Notes: generated from the sequence alone by a model not told the origin. Positions 1 through 9,235 are shown, numbered from the stretch's first letter. The stretch is DNA of 64,000 bases from PALSA-505 sp036496025 (GCA_036496025.1 DASXLW010000085.1:8454-72453); one strand, 5' to 3'. A program made the numbers and translations.

Positions 1-786
1 GATGCCTCGCTCGAAGAGGCGCAGGCCTACAAGTTCGACCTGGTCGCGCGCAAGATCGGGCTGCGCGAGGGCATGCGGCTGCTCGACGTGGGCTGCGGCT
101 GGGGCGGCATGGTCATGCACGCGGCCAGGGAGTACGGGGTCAAGGCGCTCGGGGTGACGCTGTCGGCCCAGCAGGCGTCGTGGGCGCAGCAGGCCATCGT
201 CGAGGCCGGGCTGTCCGGGCTGGCCGAGGTCCGGCACCTCGACTACCGCGACGTAGCCGAGACCGGATTCGACGCGGTGAGCTCGATCGGGCTGACCGAG
301 CACATCGGCAAGGACAACCTGCCGGGCTACTTCGCCTTCCTTTACGGCAAGCTCAAGCCGGGCGGCAGGCTGCTCAACCACTGCATCACCCGGCCCGATG
401 GCACCGAGCCGACCCGCCGCCACGGCGGGTTCATCAACCGCTACGTGTTCCCGGACGGGGAGCTCGAGAGCCCCGGGTACCTGATCTCGCGCATGCACGA
501 CGCCGGCTTCGAGGTACGGCACGAGGAGAACCTGCGCGAGCACTATGCGAAGACCCTCGCCGCCTGGTGCGCGAACCTGGACGCGCACTACGACGAGGCG
601 GTGGCTGACGTCGGGCCGGGCACCGCCCGGGTCTGGCGGCTGTACATGGCCGGATCCCGGCTCGGTTTCGAGCGCAACCAGATCCAGCTGCACCAGATGC
701 TGTGCGTCCGGCTGGCCCCCGGCGGCGCCTCCGGCATGTCGCTGCGCCCCGACTGGGAGCCACAGCAGGTCCCGGTCACCGTGTAG
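1..786 (+). CDS. Cyclopropane-fatty-acyl-phospholipid synthase family methyltransferase (3' part)
   Basis: The frame is open from base 1, so the start lies outside the window; the last 261 codons are present. The product is the SAM-dependent methyltransferase domain of the CFA synthase / mycolic-acid cyclopropane synthase family, which adds a methylene or methyl group across the double bond of membrane lipid acyl chains. Visible are the glycine-rich SAM loop LLDVGCGWGGM (about residues 27-37 of the visible part), the preceding LEEAQ..K helix typical of the family, an EHIG motif and a KPGGRLL strand. The C-terminal part matches the lipid-binding end of the family (LYMAGSR, FERNQIQLHQ). Full-length relatives are about 400-430 residues, so the N-terminal lipid-binding part is missing. 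dxr follows 58 bp downstream. Confidence 0.88.
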   Translation, partial: DASLEEAQAYKFDLVARKIGLREGMRLLDVGCGWGGMVMHAAREYGVKALGVTLSAQQASWAQQAIVEAGLSGLAEVRHLDYRDVAETGFDAVSSIGLTEHIGKDNLPGYFAFLYGKLKPGGRLLNHCITRPDGTEPTRRHGGFINRYVFPDGELESPGYLISRMHDAGFEVRHEENLREHYAKTLAAWCANLDAHYDEAVADVGPGTARVWRLYMAGSRLGFERNQIQLHQMLCVRLAPGGASGMSLRPDWEPQQVPVTV

Positions 787-844
787 CACGGGCCGGCCGC
801 ACGCCCGGTTACCCGCTTCGCCGGGTATCCGGGACAATAGGCCG

Positions 845-2047
845 ATGGACGCTGCGCAGCCCGGTCCCCGCGAGATCGTCATTCTCGGCTCGACCGGATC
901 CATCGGTACTCAGGCCGCCGACGTCATCAGGCGCAACCCGGACCGGTTCCGGGTGGCCGGCCTGGCGGCCGGCGGCGGGAACCCCGATCTGCTCGCGGCT
1001 CAGGCGGTCGAGTTCGGCGCCGACGTCGTGGCGGTCGCGGACGACAGCGCCGCGAGCGCGGTCGGGGCGGCACTGCGCGCGGCGGCGGAGCGGGCCGGCG
1101 AGGATCACCCGCACCGGCCGCCCAAGCTGCTCGCGGGCCAGGACGCGATGACCGAGATCGCGGCCTGGCCGTGTGACACGGTGCTCAACGCGGTGACCGG
1201 CGCGGCCGGCCTGCCGGTCACGCTGGCCTCGCTGGACGCGGGCCGCACGCTGGCCCTGGCCAACAAGGAATCCCTGATCATCGGCGGACCGCTGGTCTCC
1301 GGCCGGGCCGCGCCGGGGCAGATCGTGCCGGTCGACTCCGAGCACTCGGCGATCGCGCAGTGCCTGCGCGGCGGCCGGACCGATGAGGTGCGGCGCCTCG
1401 TGCTGACCGCGAGCGGCGGGCCCTTCCGCGGCCGGCGCCGGGCCGAGCTGGCCGGCGTCACCCCCGAGCAGGCGCTGGCCCACCCCACCTGGCGGATGGG
1501 GCCGGTGATCACCGTGAACTGCGCCACATTGGTCAACAAGGGGCTGGAACTCATCGAGGCGCACCTGCTGTTCGGCGTGCCGTTCGACCGCATCGGGGTG
1601 GTCGTGCACCCGCAGTCGGTCGTGCATTCCATGGTCGAGTTCACCGACGGCTCCACGCTGGCCCAGGCCAGCCCGCCGGACATGCGGATACCGATCGCGC
1701 TGGCGCTGGCCTGGCCGGACCGTGTCGCCGACGCCGCCCCGGCGGTGGACTGGACCACCGCGCACACCTGGACGTTCGAGCCGCTCGACGAGCACGCGTT
1801 TCCCGCGGTCTCACTGGCCCGGGAGGCAGGGCGGGCCGGGGGGACCTGTCCGGCGGTCTACAACGCGGCCAACGAGGAGTGCGTGGCCGCCTTCCTGGCC
1901 GGCGCGCTGTCCTTCACCGGGATCGTGGACACCGTGATGCGGGTAATCTCGGAGCATGACGGCGCCCGCCGGGCGGAAGTTAGCCTGGAAGACGTGCTCG
2001 ACGCCGATCGCTGGGCACGAGCGCGGGCGAGAGAACTCACCGGATAA
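845..2047 (+). CDS. dxr: 1-deoxy-D-xylulose 5-phosphate reductoisomerase
   Basis: Second enzyme of the MEP isoprenoid pathway: converts DXP to 2-C-methyl-D-erythritol 4-phosphate with NADPH and a divalent metal, in the cytosol. 400 residues, normal for the family. Seen: N-terminal NADPH-binding GSTGSIG, the NKESL motif, the metal and substrate motif VDSEHSAI, the flexible loop region ASGGPF, and HPQSVVHSMVEF near the subunit interface. The frame extends upstream into the preceding gene, but ATG 845 starts the first conserved residues and lies just after that gene ends. It is the first gene of the dxr-rip1-ispG group conserved across actinobacteria; ispG, 1.2 kb downstream, acts later in the same pathway. 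Confidence 0.97.
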   Translation: MDAAQPGPREIVILGSTGSIGTQAADVIRRNPDRFRVAGLAAGGGNPDLLAAQAVEFGADVVAVADDSAASAVGAALRAAAERAGEDHPHRPPKLLAGQDAMTEIAAWPCDTVLNAVTGAAGLPVTLASLDAGRTLALANKESLIIGGPLVSGRAAPGQIVPVDSEHSAIAQCLRGGRTDEVRRLVLTASGGPFRGRRRAELAGVTPEQALAHPTWRMGPVITVNCATLVNKGLELIEAHLLFGVPFDRIGVVVHPQSVVHSMVEFTDGSTLAQASPPDMRIPIALALAWPDRVADAAPAVDWTTAHTWTFEPLDEHAFPAVSLAREAGRAGGTCPAVYNAANEECVAAFLAGALSFTGIVDTVMRVISEHDGARRAEVSLEDVLDADRWARARARELTG

Positions 2048-2090
2048 CGGACTGACCGGATAACGGGCCGCGGGAGGGAGACGCCGCCGG

Positions 2091-3281
2091 ATGAGCGTGC
2101 TGGTCGGCTGGATCATCTTCATCGTGGCGCTGTCCGTCTCGGTCATGCTGCACGAGTTCGGCCACTTCGCGACCGCCAAGAAGTTCGGCATGAAGGCGAC
2201 CCAGTTCTTCCTGGGTTTCGGGCCGACGCTGTGGTCGCGCACCAAGGGCGAGACCGAGTACGGGGTCAAGGCCATCCCGGCCGGCGGGTTCGTGAAGATC
2301 GTCGGCATGACCTCGCTGGAGGAGGTCGATCCCGCCGACGAGCCCCGCTCGTTCCGGGTGAAGCCGGCCTGGGAGCGGATCGTCGTCCTGGTGGCCGGCT
2401 CGTTCATGCACTTCCTGCTCGCCTTCGTCCTGCTGTTCGCGCTCCCGCTGGCCATCGGCATCGAGAACGACAACAGCACCACGATCGGCACCGTCGTCAC
2501 CTGCGTGCCCAGCTCGAACACCGCAGGCTGCGCCAGGGGCGAGCCCGCCTCGCCCGCCGCCCGCCTGGGGCTGCGCCCGGGTGACAAGATCATTGCCTTC
2601 GGCGGCCAGCCGGTACACAACTGGAGCCAGTTCGACTCGGCCATCCGGCACCGTCAGCCCGACAGCACGGTGGCGGTGACCATCCAGCGCGGCAGCACCA
2701 CGTTCACCAAGACCGTCACGCTGGCGAAGACCCAGATCAGCGGCAAGTCCGGCGCGTTCCTCGGCGTCGCCCCGGCCGCCGTCTTCCAGCGCACCGGCCC
2801 GCTGCGGGCCGTCAGCTACGCGGGCTCCATGTTCAGCCAGGCGGTCACGGGCACGGTGGACGTGGTCCGCGGCCTGCCCTCCGCGGTCTCGCACCTGTTC
2901 GCCAAGAACCGGGCCAGCACGTCGGCCGGGCAGGTCACCAGCGTCGTCGGCGTCGGCGAGATCACCGGCCAGGTGGTGGCCGCCAACATCGGCTGGCAGT
3001 CCAAGGCGTCCCTGGTGCTGCTCATAGTGATCTCGGTGAACATCTTCATCGGGCTGCTCAACCTGCTGCCGCTGCTGCCGCTGGATGGCGGGCATGTCGC
3101 GGTCGTGATCTATGAGCGGATCCGCGCCTGGCTGGCGCGGCTTCGGGGTAAGCCGGACCCCGGGCTGGTCGACATGACTAAGCTGATCCCTGTGAGTTTC
3201 GGCGTGTTCGCCGTCTTGATCGGTTTCTCCCTGCTCCTGATTCTGGCGGACCTCGTCAACCCGATAAACATCCTCCAGTGA
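2091..3281 (+). CDS. rip1: Site-2 metalloprotease (Rip1/RseP family, M50)
   Basis: Membrane-embedded zinc protease that cuts transmembrane segments of substrates such as anti-sigma factors. 396 residues. The first transmembrane helix carries the zinc motif HEFGH (H21, E22, H25). A PDZ-like domain occupies roughly residues 125-240 and recognises substrate ends. The second active-site helix carries NLLPLLPLDGGH, with the third zinc ligand D332 in the LDG motif. A last hydrophobic segment lies at about 365-395. A purine-rich ribosome site (GGGAGGGAG) precedes ATG 2091. It lies 43 bp after dxr and 31 bp before ispG, the same position as in Mycobacterium (Rv2869c) and Streptomyces, which suggests cotranscription with the MEP genes. 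Confidence 0.95.
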   Translation: MSVLVGWIIFIVALSVSVMLHEFGHFATAKKFGMKATQFFLGFGPTLWSRTKGETEYGVKAIPAGGFVKIVGMTSLEEVDPADEPRSFRVKPAWERIVVLVAGSFMHFLLAFVLLFALPLAIGIENDNSTTIGTVVTCVPSSNTAGCARGEPASPAARLGLRPGDKIIAFGGQPVHNWSQFDSAIRHRQPDSTVAVTIQRGSTTFTKTVTLAKTQISGKSGAFLGVAPAAVFQRTGPLRAVSYAGSMFSQAVTGTVDVVRGLPSAVSHLFAKNRASTSAGQVTSVVGVGEITGQVVAANIGWQSKASLVLLIVISVNIFIGLLNLLPLLPLDGGHVAVVIYERIRAWLARLRGKPDPGLVDMTKLIPVSFGVFAVLIGFSLLLILADLVNPINILQ

Positions 3282-3312
3282 CAACCATCTGTCAGTAAGG
3301 GTGAACGGCATC

Positions 3313-4479
3313 ATGACCGTTGAGCTTGGCTTGCCCCAGCCGCCGCGCCCCCAGATCGCGGCGCGGCGCAAGTCCCGCCAGATCATGGTGGGCAAGGGAT
3401 CGCACGCCGTCCCGGTGGGCGGCGGCGCGCCGGTCTCCGTGCAGTCGATGACGACCACGCTGACCGCGGACGTGAACGCCACGCTGCAGCAGATCGCGGA
3501 GCTTACCGCCACCGGCTGCCAGATCGTCAGGGTCGCGGTCCCGTCGGCCGATGACGCGGACGCGCTGCCGGACATCGCCCGCAAGTCGCAGATCCCGGTG
3601 ATCGCCGACATCCACTTCCAGCCCAGGTACGTGTTCGCGGCCATCGACGCCGGCTGCGCCGCGGTGCGGGTGAACCCCGGCAACATCAAGGCCTTCGACG
3701 ACAAGGTCGCCGAGATCGCCAAGGCCGCGTCGGCGGCCGGCGTGCCCATCCGGATCGGCGTGAACGCGGGATCGCTGGACAAGCGGCTGCTGGCCAAGCA
3801 CGGCAAGGCCACCGCCGAGGCGCTGGTCGAGTCCGCGCTGTGGGAGTGCTCGCTGTTCGAGGAGCACGGGTTCACCGACATCAAGATCTCGGTCAAGCAC
3901 CACGACCCGGTCGTGATGGTCAACGCCTACCGCGAGCTCGCCGAGAGGTGCGACTACCCGCTGCATCTGGGGGTCACCGAGGCCGGCCCGGCGTTCCAGG
4001 GCACGGTCAAGTCCGCGGTCGCGTTCGGCGCGCTGCTGGCCGAGGGGATCGGCGACACGATCCGGGTGTCGCTGTCCGCGCCGCCGGTCGAGGAGGTCAA
4101 GGTCGGCATCGCGATCCTGGAGTCGCTCGGCCTGCGGGAGCGGGGGCTGGAGATCGTTTCCTGCCCGTCCTGCGGCCGCGCCCAGGTCGACGTGTACACG
4201 CTCGCCGACCGGGTGACCGCGGGCCTGGAGGGCATGGACGTCCCGCTCCGGGTCGCGGTGATGGGCTGCGTCGTCAACGGCCCCGGCGAGGCCCGCGAGG
4301 CCGATCTCGGCGTGGCCTCGGGCAACGGCAAGGGTCAGATCTTCGTCAAGGGCGAGGTGATCAAGACCGTGCCGGAGTCGCAGATCGTGGAGACCCTGAT
4401 CGAGGAGGCCATGAAGCTGGCCGAGCTGCCGGAGAACGCCAGTGAGGCCTCTGGGCCGCCTGAGGTGGTTGTTTCCTGA
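3313..4479 (+). CDS. ispG: 4-hydroxy-3-methylbut-2-enyl diphosphate synthase (flavodoxin)
   Basis: Iron-sulphur enzyme of the MEP pathway (GcpE): reductive ring opening of MEcPP to HMBPP. From ATG 3313 it is 388 residues. Seen: the RKSRQI motif near the N-terminus, the TIM-barrel motif VNPGNI, and the C-terminal cluster ligands in SCPSCGR (C284, C287) and MGCVVNGPGEA (C319), the usual three-cysteine pattern. A GTG at 3301 in the same frame is an alternative start. ATG 3313 aligns better with family N-termini (MT.. followed by a short Pro-rich stretch), and AAGGG at 3297 lies 11 nt before it. In other actinomycetes the next gene is the GNAT found here only at 13707; a transporter and kinase module intervenes. 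Confidence 0.96.
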   Translation: MTVELGLPQPPRPQIAARRKSRQIMVGKGSHAVPVGGGAPVSVQSMTTTLTADVNATLQQIAELTATGCQIVRVAVPSADDADALPDIARKSQIPVIADIHFQPRYVFAAIDAGCAAVRVNPGNIKAFDDKVAEIAKAASAAGVPIRIGVNAGSLDKRLLAKHGKATAEALVESALWECSLFEEHGFTDIKISVKHHDPVVMVNAYRELAERCDYPLHLGVTEAGPAFQGTVKSAVAFGALLAEGIGDTIRVSLSAPPVEEVKVGIAILESLGLRERGLEIVSCPSCGRAQVDVYTLADRVTAGLEGMDVPLRVAVMGCVVNGPGEAREADLGVASGNGKGQIFVKGEVIKTVPESQIVETLIEEAMKLAELPENASEASGPPEVVVS

Positions 4480-4516
4480 TCCGCCGCCTTCCCTACCCAG
4501 GGCCACGGGTCAGAAT

Positions 4517-7069
4517 ATGAACATGACCGAGGCCGCTGAGCAGTCCCGAGCGCCGGGAGCGCCGCAGCTGTCGGTGTCCCGGCTGGTGGCGCGGTTCGGC
4601 TCGCTGACGGCACTTGACGGCGTCGACCTCGATGTGCGGGCCGGCGAGGTGGTCGCGCTGGCGGGCGAGAACGGCGCCGGCAAGACCACGCTGATCCGCT
4701 GCATCGCGGGCGACATCGCTCCCGCTTCCGGCACGATCAGGCTGGATGGCCAGCCCATGCCGCCTGATCCGATCGCGGCCAGGCGCGGGGGCGTCCGCGT
4801 CGTCTGGCAGGACCTGGCGCTGTGTGACAACCTCGACATCGCGTCCAACGTGCTGCTCGGTGGCGAGCGCAGGAAACAGCTGTTCTCCCGGACCCGCATG
4901 CACCGCGACGCGGCCGAGGTCTTCCGGGCCCTCGGCATCACGATGCCGGACACCACCCGGTCGATCAGGTCCCTGTCGGGCGGTCAGCGCCAGCTGGTGG
5001 CGGTGGCCAGGGCGGTGACGGGCAACCCGCGGCTGCTGCTGCTCGATGAGCCCACCGCCTCGCTCGGCATCCACGTGTCCGTGCAGGTCGAGCAGCTGAT
5101 CATGCGGCTGCGCGAGCAGGGCACGACGATCGTGCTCGCGTGCCATGACATCGGCCAGATGTTCCGCCTGGCCGACCGGATAGCCGTGCTCCGGCAGGGC
5201 CGACTGGTCGACGTGGTGGCGCCCAGCGAGGTGCACCCCGATGACGTGGCGGCGCTGGTGTCCGGTCAGAAGGTCGACTCATCGGCTCGCCGCCAGCTGA
5301 TCCGGCTGCACGGGCTCACCGACCGCCTGGTGTCCTCGGACCCGTCGTCCAGCCTGTCGCTGATTCTCTCGGCTCTGGGCGCCGCCCTGGGCAGTGAGCG
5401 GCTGTGCATCCACCTGCCGCAGGGTGACTCGCTGGTCTGCGCGGCGTCGCTGGGGCTGGGGCCCTCGCTGCTGGCGGCGTGGTCCCGGCTGCCCCGCGGG
5501 CCGGCTGGAGGGCCGGTGGGCCTGGTCGCGGAGTCAGAACTCCCGTTGGTGGAAGAGAACGTGCACGCCGGTGCGGCCTGGGCCCGGTTCACCGAGGTCG
5601 CCAGGCTGGCCAAGGTGGCCAGTTCCTGGTCGGTACCCGTGCTCGGCCCGGGCGGGCTGCTCGGGGTCATCACCGTGTTCCGGGCGATGACCGGCAAGCC
5701 GCGACGCGATGATCTGGACCTCGCCACGCTGTACGCCGGGTACGCGGCCAGCGCGATCGACCGCGACCGGCTGCTCGACGAGGTCACCGCCCGCAACCGC
5801 TCGCTCGAGACGATCAGGGAGATGCTCGAGACCCTGGCCGGTCCCGTCCCCGTCGCCAACGGCCTCGGCATCGCGCTGGCCTCGCTCCGCCGTGGCCTGG
5901 AGGCCCGTGAAGTCGCGCTGGTCGTCCGGCAGCCGGACGGCTCCGCCACCTGCCGCGCCTGCTCGGGGCCGGCCGGCGGCGGGCAGGTCGCCGCGATGAC
6001 GGAGGCTGCGCTGCAGGCCGCGGAATCCGCGTTCAGGGACGCCAGCCCGGACGGCACCGCGCTGGAGGGGCTGGCCGCGCCCGGCGAGCGGCGGTTCGCG
6101 GTCACGTTCGCCGCACCGGGAGGGCCGGCCGCGCTGGTGGCCCGCTGGGAGCGCGCGACACCCCCGCCCGACGTAACTGCCCTGCTGGAGGACGCCGCTC
6201 ATTCGCTCCGGCTCGCGCTGGAGCGCGAGGAGGCCGGGGTAGCCCACCAGGAAACCCTGACCCTGCGGCGGTCACAGGAACTGCAGCGCGGCTTCCTGGG
6301 CCGCCTCAGTCACGAACTCCGGACGCCGCTCACGGCGATCAAGGGATACGCGTCCAGCCTGCTGCAGCCGGATGTGACCTGGGACGCCGAATCTCAGCAG
6401 CGGTTCCTGGCCCGGATCGCGGCCGAGTCGTCGCGGCTGGGCCGCCTGGTCGACGATCTGCTTGATTTCTCCGCGATCGAGTCCGGGATTCTCCGGCTGC
6501 AGAGCGACTGGTGCGATATCCCGCTGGTGCTGGACGCGGCCGTGGCCTGCCTCCCGCCCGCGAGCGCTCCGCGGATCGAGGTGAACTGCCAGCCCGGCCT
6601 GCCGGTGGTCTGGGCCGATCACGATCGCCTGGAACAGCTTTTCGTCAACCTGCTGACCAATGCGATCGTGCACAACCCGCCGGATACCCGGGTGCTCGTC
6701 ACCGCCGGCGCCGACGGGCCGGGCGCCGTCACGGTCAGCGTGGCCGACGATGGCCAGGGGATGACCGCCGAGTTCATGCTCGCGCCGTTGGAGTCGCTGC
6801 CGCGGCCCCGGACGCCCGGTCGCGGCGCCGGCCTGGGGCTGTCCATAGCCAGGGGGATCGTGGCCGCTCACGGCGGCCAGATCGAGCTGGAACCGGCACC
6901 GCAGGGAACGTGCTTCCGGATCCGCCTGCCGGTGGAGAAACCATCGGACCCGGTGCCCGCGACCTCCTCGGTCCCGGTCCAGCCGGAGGCCGTGAGGCCG
7001 CCGGCCGCGGTGCGCGCCGCGGCCGGCGCGCGATCCGCCAGTGATGCGGCCGGGCACGCGGTGGCCTGA
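4517..7069 (+). CDS. Hybrid protein: ABC transporter ATPase + GAF-like + histidine kinase
   Basis: 850 residues from ATG 4517; ATG 4523 is an alternative and neither has a clear ribosome site. Residues 18-250 form a complete sugar-type ABC ATPase: Walker A GENGAGKTT (50-58), Q-loop Q98 in VVWQDL, signature LSGGQ (153-157), Walker B D177-E178 and switch His210. Residues 265-415 resemble a GAF domain and 425-570 a second, weaker one. Residues 590-660 are a dimerisation/phosphoacceptor domain with SHELRTPL (His599). Residues 700-808 are the kinase ATPase, with N-box NLLTNAIVHN, G1 DDGQGM and G2 GRGAGLGLS. The tail is Ala/Pro-rich. There is no membrane segment, so it is probably cytosolic or docked on a transporter. 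A response regulator follows after 8 bp, then a CUT2 transporter. Inference: transporter state controls the kinase through the ABC domain. Confidence 0.93.
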   Translation: MNMTEAAEQSRAPGAPQLSVSRLVARFGSLTALDGVDLDVRAGEVVALAGENGAGKTTLIRCIAGDIAPASGTIRLDGQPMPPDPIAARRGGVRVVWQDLALCDNLDIASNVLLGGERRKQLFSRTRMHRDAAEVFRALGITMPDTTRSIRSLSGGQRQLVAVARAVTGNPRLLLLDEPTASLGIHVSVQVEQLIMRLREQGTTIVLACHDIGQMFRLADRIAVLRQGRLVDVVAPSEVHPDDVAALVSGQKVDSSARRQLIRLHGLTDRLVSSDPSSSLSLILSALGAALGSERLCIHLPQGDSLVCAASLGLGPSLLAAWSRLPRGPAGGPVGLVAESELPLVEENVHAGAAWARFTEVARLAKVASSWSVPVLGPGGLLGVITVFRAMTGKPRRDDLDLATLYAGYAASAIDRDRLLDEVTARNRSLETIREMLETLAGPVPVANGLGIALASLRRGLEAREVALVVRQPDGSATCRACSGPAGGGQVAAMTEAALQAAESAFRDASPDGTALEGLAAPGERRFAVTFAAPGGPAALVARWERATPPPDVTALLEDAAHSLRLALEREEAGVAHQETLTLRRSQELQRGFLGRLSHELRTPLTAIKGYASSLLQPDVTWDAESQQRFLARIAAESSRLGRLVDDLLDFSAIESGILRLQSDWCDIPLVLDAAVACLPPASAPRIEVNCQPGLPVVWADHDRLEQLFVNLLTNAIVHNPPDTRVLVTAGADGPGAVTVSVADDGQGMTAEFMLAPLESLPRPRTPGRGAGLGLSIARGIVAAHGGQIELEPAPQGTCFRIRLPVEKPSDPVPATSSVPVQPEAVRPPAAVRAAAGARSASDAAGHAVA

Positions 7070-7077
7070 CCACGAGG

Positions 7078-7800
7078 ATGGGTGCGTATCCGGTGTTTGA
7101 CCAGGCGGTGAAGACGCGGGCGCTCGTGGTCGAGGATGACCCGAACATCGTGGATCTGATCCGGTCCAACCTGGCCGTGCGCGGCTTCGACACGGTCGTG
7201 TCCACCGACGGGCTGCGGGCGCTCGCCCTGCTGGAGACCGAGGAGCCCGACATCGTCCTGCTGGACCTGATGCTGCCCGAGATAGACGGATTCGAACTGT
7301 GCCGGCTCATCCGCGAACGGTCATCGGTGGCCATCATCGTGGTGTCCGCGCGCGGCGGGGAACGGGACAAGGTGACCGCGCTCAACATGGGCGCGGACGA
7401 CTACATGACCAAGCCGTTCAGCATCGAGGAACTGCTGGCCCGGATCACCGCCACCCTGCGCCGCACCCGGCCCGCCGAATCGGTCCCGGAGGCCGTGCCG
7501 CCCGCCATCGTCATCGGCGACGTCGAGGTGGATCTGGCCAGCCAGCAGGTGCGCCGGGCCGGCAAGCCGGTCCATCTCACCCCCACCGAGTTCGCCCTGC
7601 TGCGCGAGCTGGCCTTGAACCGCGGCAAGCTGCTCAGCGGCACCTACCTGCTGCGGCGCGTGTGGGGGCGCGGCTACGAGACCGAGACCGAGTACGTGCG
7701 GGTCTATGTCAGCCGCCTGCGGGCCAAGCTCGAATCGGACGGCGGCGCGCCGCTGATCATCACTCAGCCTCGGGCCGGTTACCGGATCGCGGCGGAATGA
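7078..7800 (+). CDS. Response regulator, OmpR/PhoB family
   Basis: 240-residue two-component DNA-binding regulator, almost certainly the partner of the hybrid kinase that ends 8 bp upstream. Receiver domain at about 14-125: acidic pocket E19/D20/D21, phospho-acceptor D63 in LLDLMLPEIDG, switch serine in VVSARGG and Lys112 in the TKPF motif. A winged-helix trans_reg_C domain (about 140-238) ends with the recognition helix region YVRVYVSRLRAKLE. The start is uncertain: ATG 7078 has GAGG directly abutting it, and GTG codons at 7093 and 7108 are in frame. Likely targets are its own operon or the transporter genes starting at 8018, but no experiment shows this. Confidence 0.95.
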   Translation: MGAYPVFDQAVKTRALVVEDDPNIVDLIRSNLAVRGFDTVVSTDGLRALALLETEEPDIVLLDLMLPEIDGFELCRLIRERSSVAIIVVSARGGERDKVTALNMGADDYMTKPFSIEELLARITATLRRTRPAESVPEAVPPAIVIGDVEVDLASQQVRRAGKPVHLTPTEFALLRELALNRGKLLSGTYLLRRVWGRGYETETEYVRVYVSRLRAKLESDGGAPLIITQPRAGYRIAAE

Positions 7801-7858
7801 GCCACCGCGGCCGGCCCGGCGGCAGCTGCGGGTCACCGGCCGCCGAATGCCCACCCCG

Positions 7859-7908
7859 TTTACACTTTTTTTATGCGGCGCCCCGAATGTTAACGCCGCT
7901 GTTCATTC
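7859..7908 (+). promoter_or_regulatory. Candidate promoter/operator ahead of the CUT2 transporter
   Basis: The 217-bp gap between the response regulator and the binding-protein gene has an unusually AT-rich patch (7857-7875) beginning with TTTACA, a possible -35. An imperfect inverted repeat follows: GAATGTTAAC (7885-7894) against GTTCATTC (7901-7908, reverse complement GAATGAAC). No good -10 hexamer at 16-18 bp is visible, so the promoter part is weak. The position suits a site for the neighbouring OmpR-type regulator. Confidence 0.3.
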
Positions 7909-8017
7909 ATGTCGCCCTAAAGTTTGCTTCGACAGATGCCGGCCCGCGGTGGCCGCCATGGGGATTTGATCCAAGACATGCGCGGACACGTGCCGCCCAC
8001 GAACGAGGTGGTTTTCG

Positions 8018-9235
8018 TTGTTTTCAGTGACAAAGCGAGTGGGGCTGACGGCGGTGGCCGCAAGCGCGGCCCTCGTGGTCGCCGCCTGCGGCAGCAGCGG
8101 CGGCTCGTCCAGCAGCAGCAGTTCCCCGGGAAGCTCTGGCGGCTCGGTGCCGCAGCTGAGCGTCAACCAGATCAACAACTCCTTTAGCGCGATGGCCACG
8201 CTCAAGCCGCTGGCGGCTAAGGGCAAGGGGAACGTGGCCGTGATCCTGCCCGACACCGTTTCCTCCACCCGCTACGTGGAGTTCGACGCGCCCTACCTGA
8301 AGGAGTCCTTCGCCAAGGCCGGGCTCAAGCCGTCGCAGTACACCGTCCAGAACGCGCTGGGCAGCGACTCGACCCAGTTCAGCGACGCCCAGACCGCCAT
8401 CACCAAGGGCGCCAGCGTGCTGCTGGTCGACCCGCTCGACTCCGGCGTGGGCGCGCACATCGAGTCCTACGCGAAGGCGCACGGCGTCCCCGTGATCGAC
8501 TATGACCGGCTCACCCTCGGGGGCACCCGCAAGTACTACGTGAGCTTCAACAACGTCGTGGTCGGCACGAAGATGGGGCAGGGCCTGGTCGCCTGCACGT
8601 CGGCCTGGAAGGTCAAGAAGCCGCAGGTCATCGTCATGAAGGGCGCGCCCACCGACAACAACGCGACGTTGTTCGCGCAAGGCTACGACGCGGTGCTCAA
8701 GCCGCACTTCAGCTCGGGGCTCTGGAAGGACGTGAGCAACCCGGCCGGGACCTGGGATCCGCCGACCGCGCTGAGCGAGTTCCAGCAGCAGTTCACCGCG
8801 CACCCGAACATCAACTCCGCGCTGATCCCGAACGACGAGAACGCCGCGCCGATCATCCACTACCTGCAGAACAAGGGCATCAAGCCCAAGACGTTCCCGA
8901 CCACAGGCCAGGACGCCACGCTGACCGGCCTGCAGAACATCCTGGCCGGCTTCCAGTGCGGCACCGTGTACAAGCCGATCTTCCTGGAGGCCCAGGCAGC
9001 GGCCGCCCTGGCCATGTACGTCCGGGCCGGGGTCACCGCGCCGGCCGGCCTGCTGAACGGCAAGACCCTGGATCCGCAGACCAAGACCCAGGTGGCCTCG
9101 GTGCTGCTGACTCCTACCTGGGTGACCACCGCCAACATGAACAGCACCGTGATCGCGGACAAGTTCGTGCCCGCATCGCAGCTGTGCACGGGCAAGTTCT
9201 CCGCGGAGTGTAAGGCCGCAGGGATCTCCGGCTGA
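8018..9235 (+). CDS. Sugar ABC transporter substrate-binding lipoprotein (XylF-like)
   Basis: 405 residues; TTG 8018 is chosen because GAGGTG lies 7 nt upstream, with GTG 8027 as an alternative. A signal peptide ends in the lipobox VVAAC (lipid-modified C24), followed by a Ser/Gly linker, so the protein is anchored on the outer face of the membrane. The rest is a type I periplasmic-binding fold of the ribose/xylose (CUT2) type: VILPDT at the start of the first lobe, VIDYDRL and TTGQDA resembling the sugar-contact segments of D-xylose-binding XylF. It presumably delivers a pentose or related sugar to the permease at 10136. The ligand cannot be settled from sequence. Confidence 0.9.
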   Translation: MFSVTKRVGLTAVAASAALVVAACGSSGGSSSSSSSPGSSGGSVPQLSVNQINNSFSAMATLKPLAAKGKGNVAVILPDTVSSTRYVEFDAPYLKESFAKAGLKPSQYTVQNALGSDSTQFSDAQTAITKGASVLLVDPLDSGVGAHIESYAKAHGVPVIDYDRLTLGGTRKYYVSFNNVVVGTKMGQGLVACTSAWKVKKPQVIVMKGAPTDNNATLFAQGYDAVLKPHFSSGLWKDVSNPAGTWDPPTALSEFQQQFTAHPNINSALIPNDENAAPIIHYLQNKGIKPKTFPTTGQDATLTGLQNILAGFQCGTVYKPIFLEAQAAAALAMYVRAGVTAPAGLLNGKTLDPQTKTQVASVLLTPTWVTTANMNSTVIADKFVPASQLCTGKFSAECKAAGISG

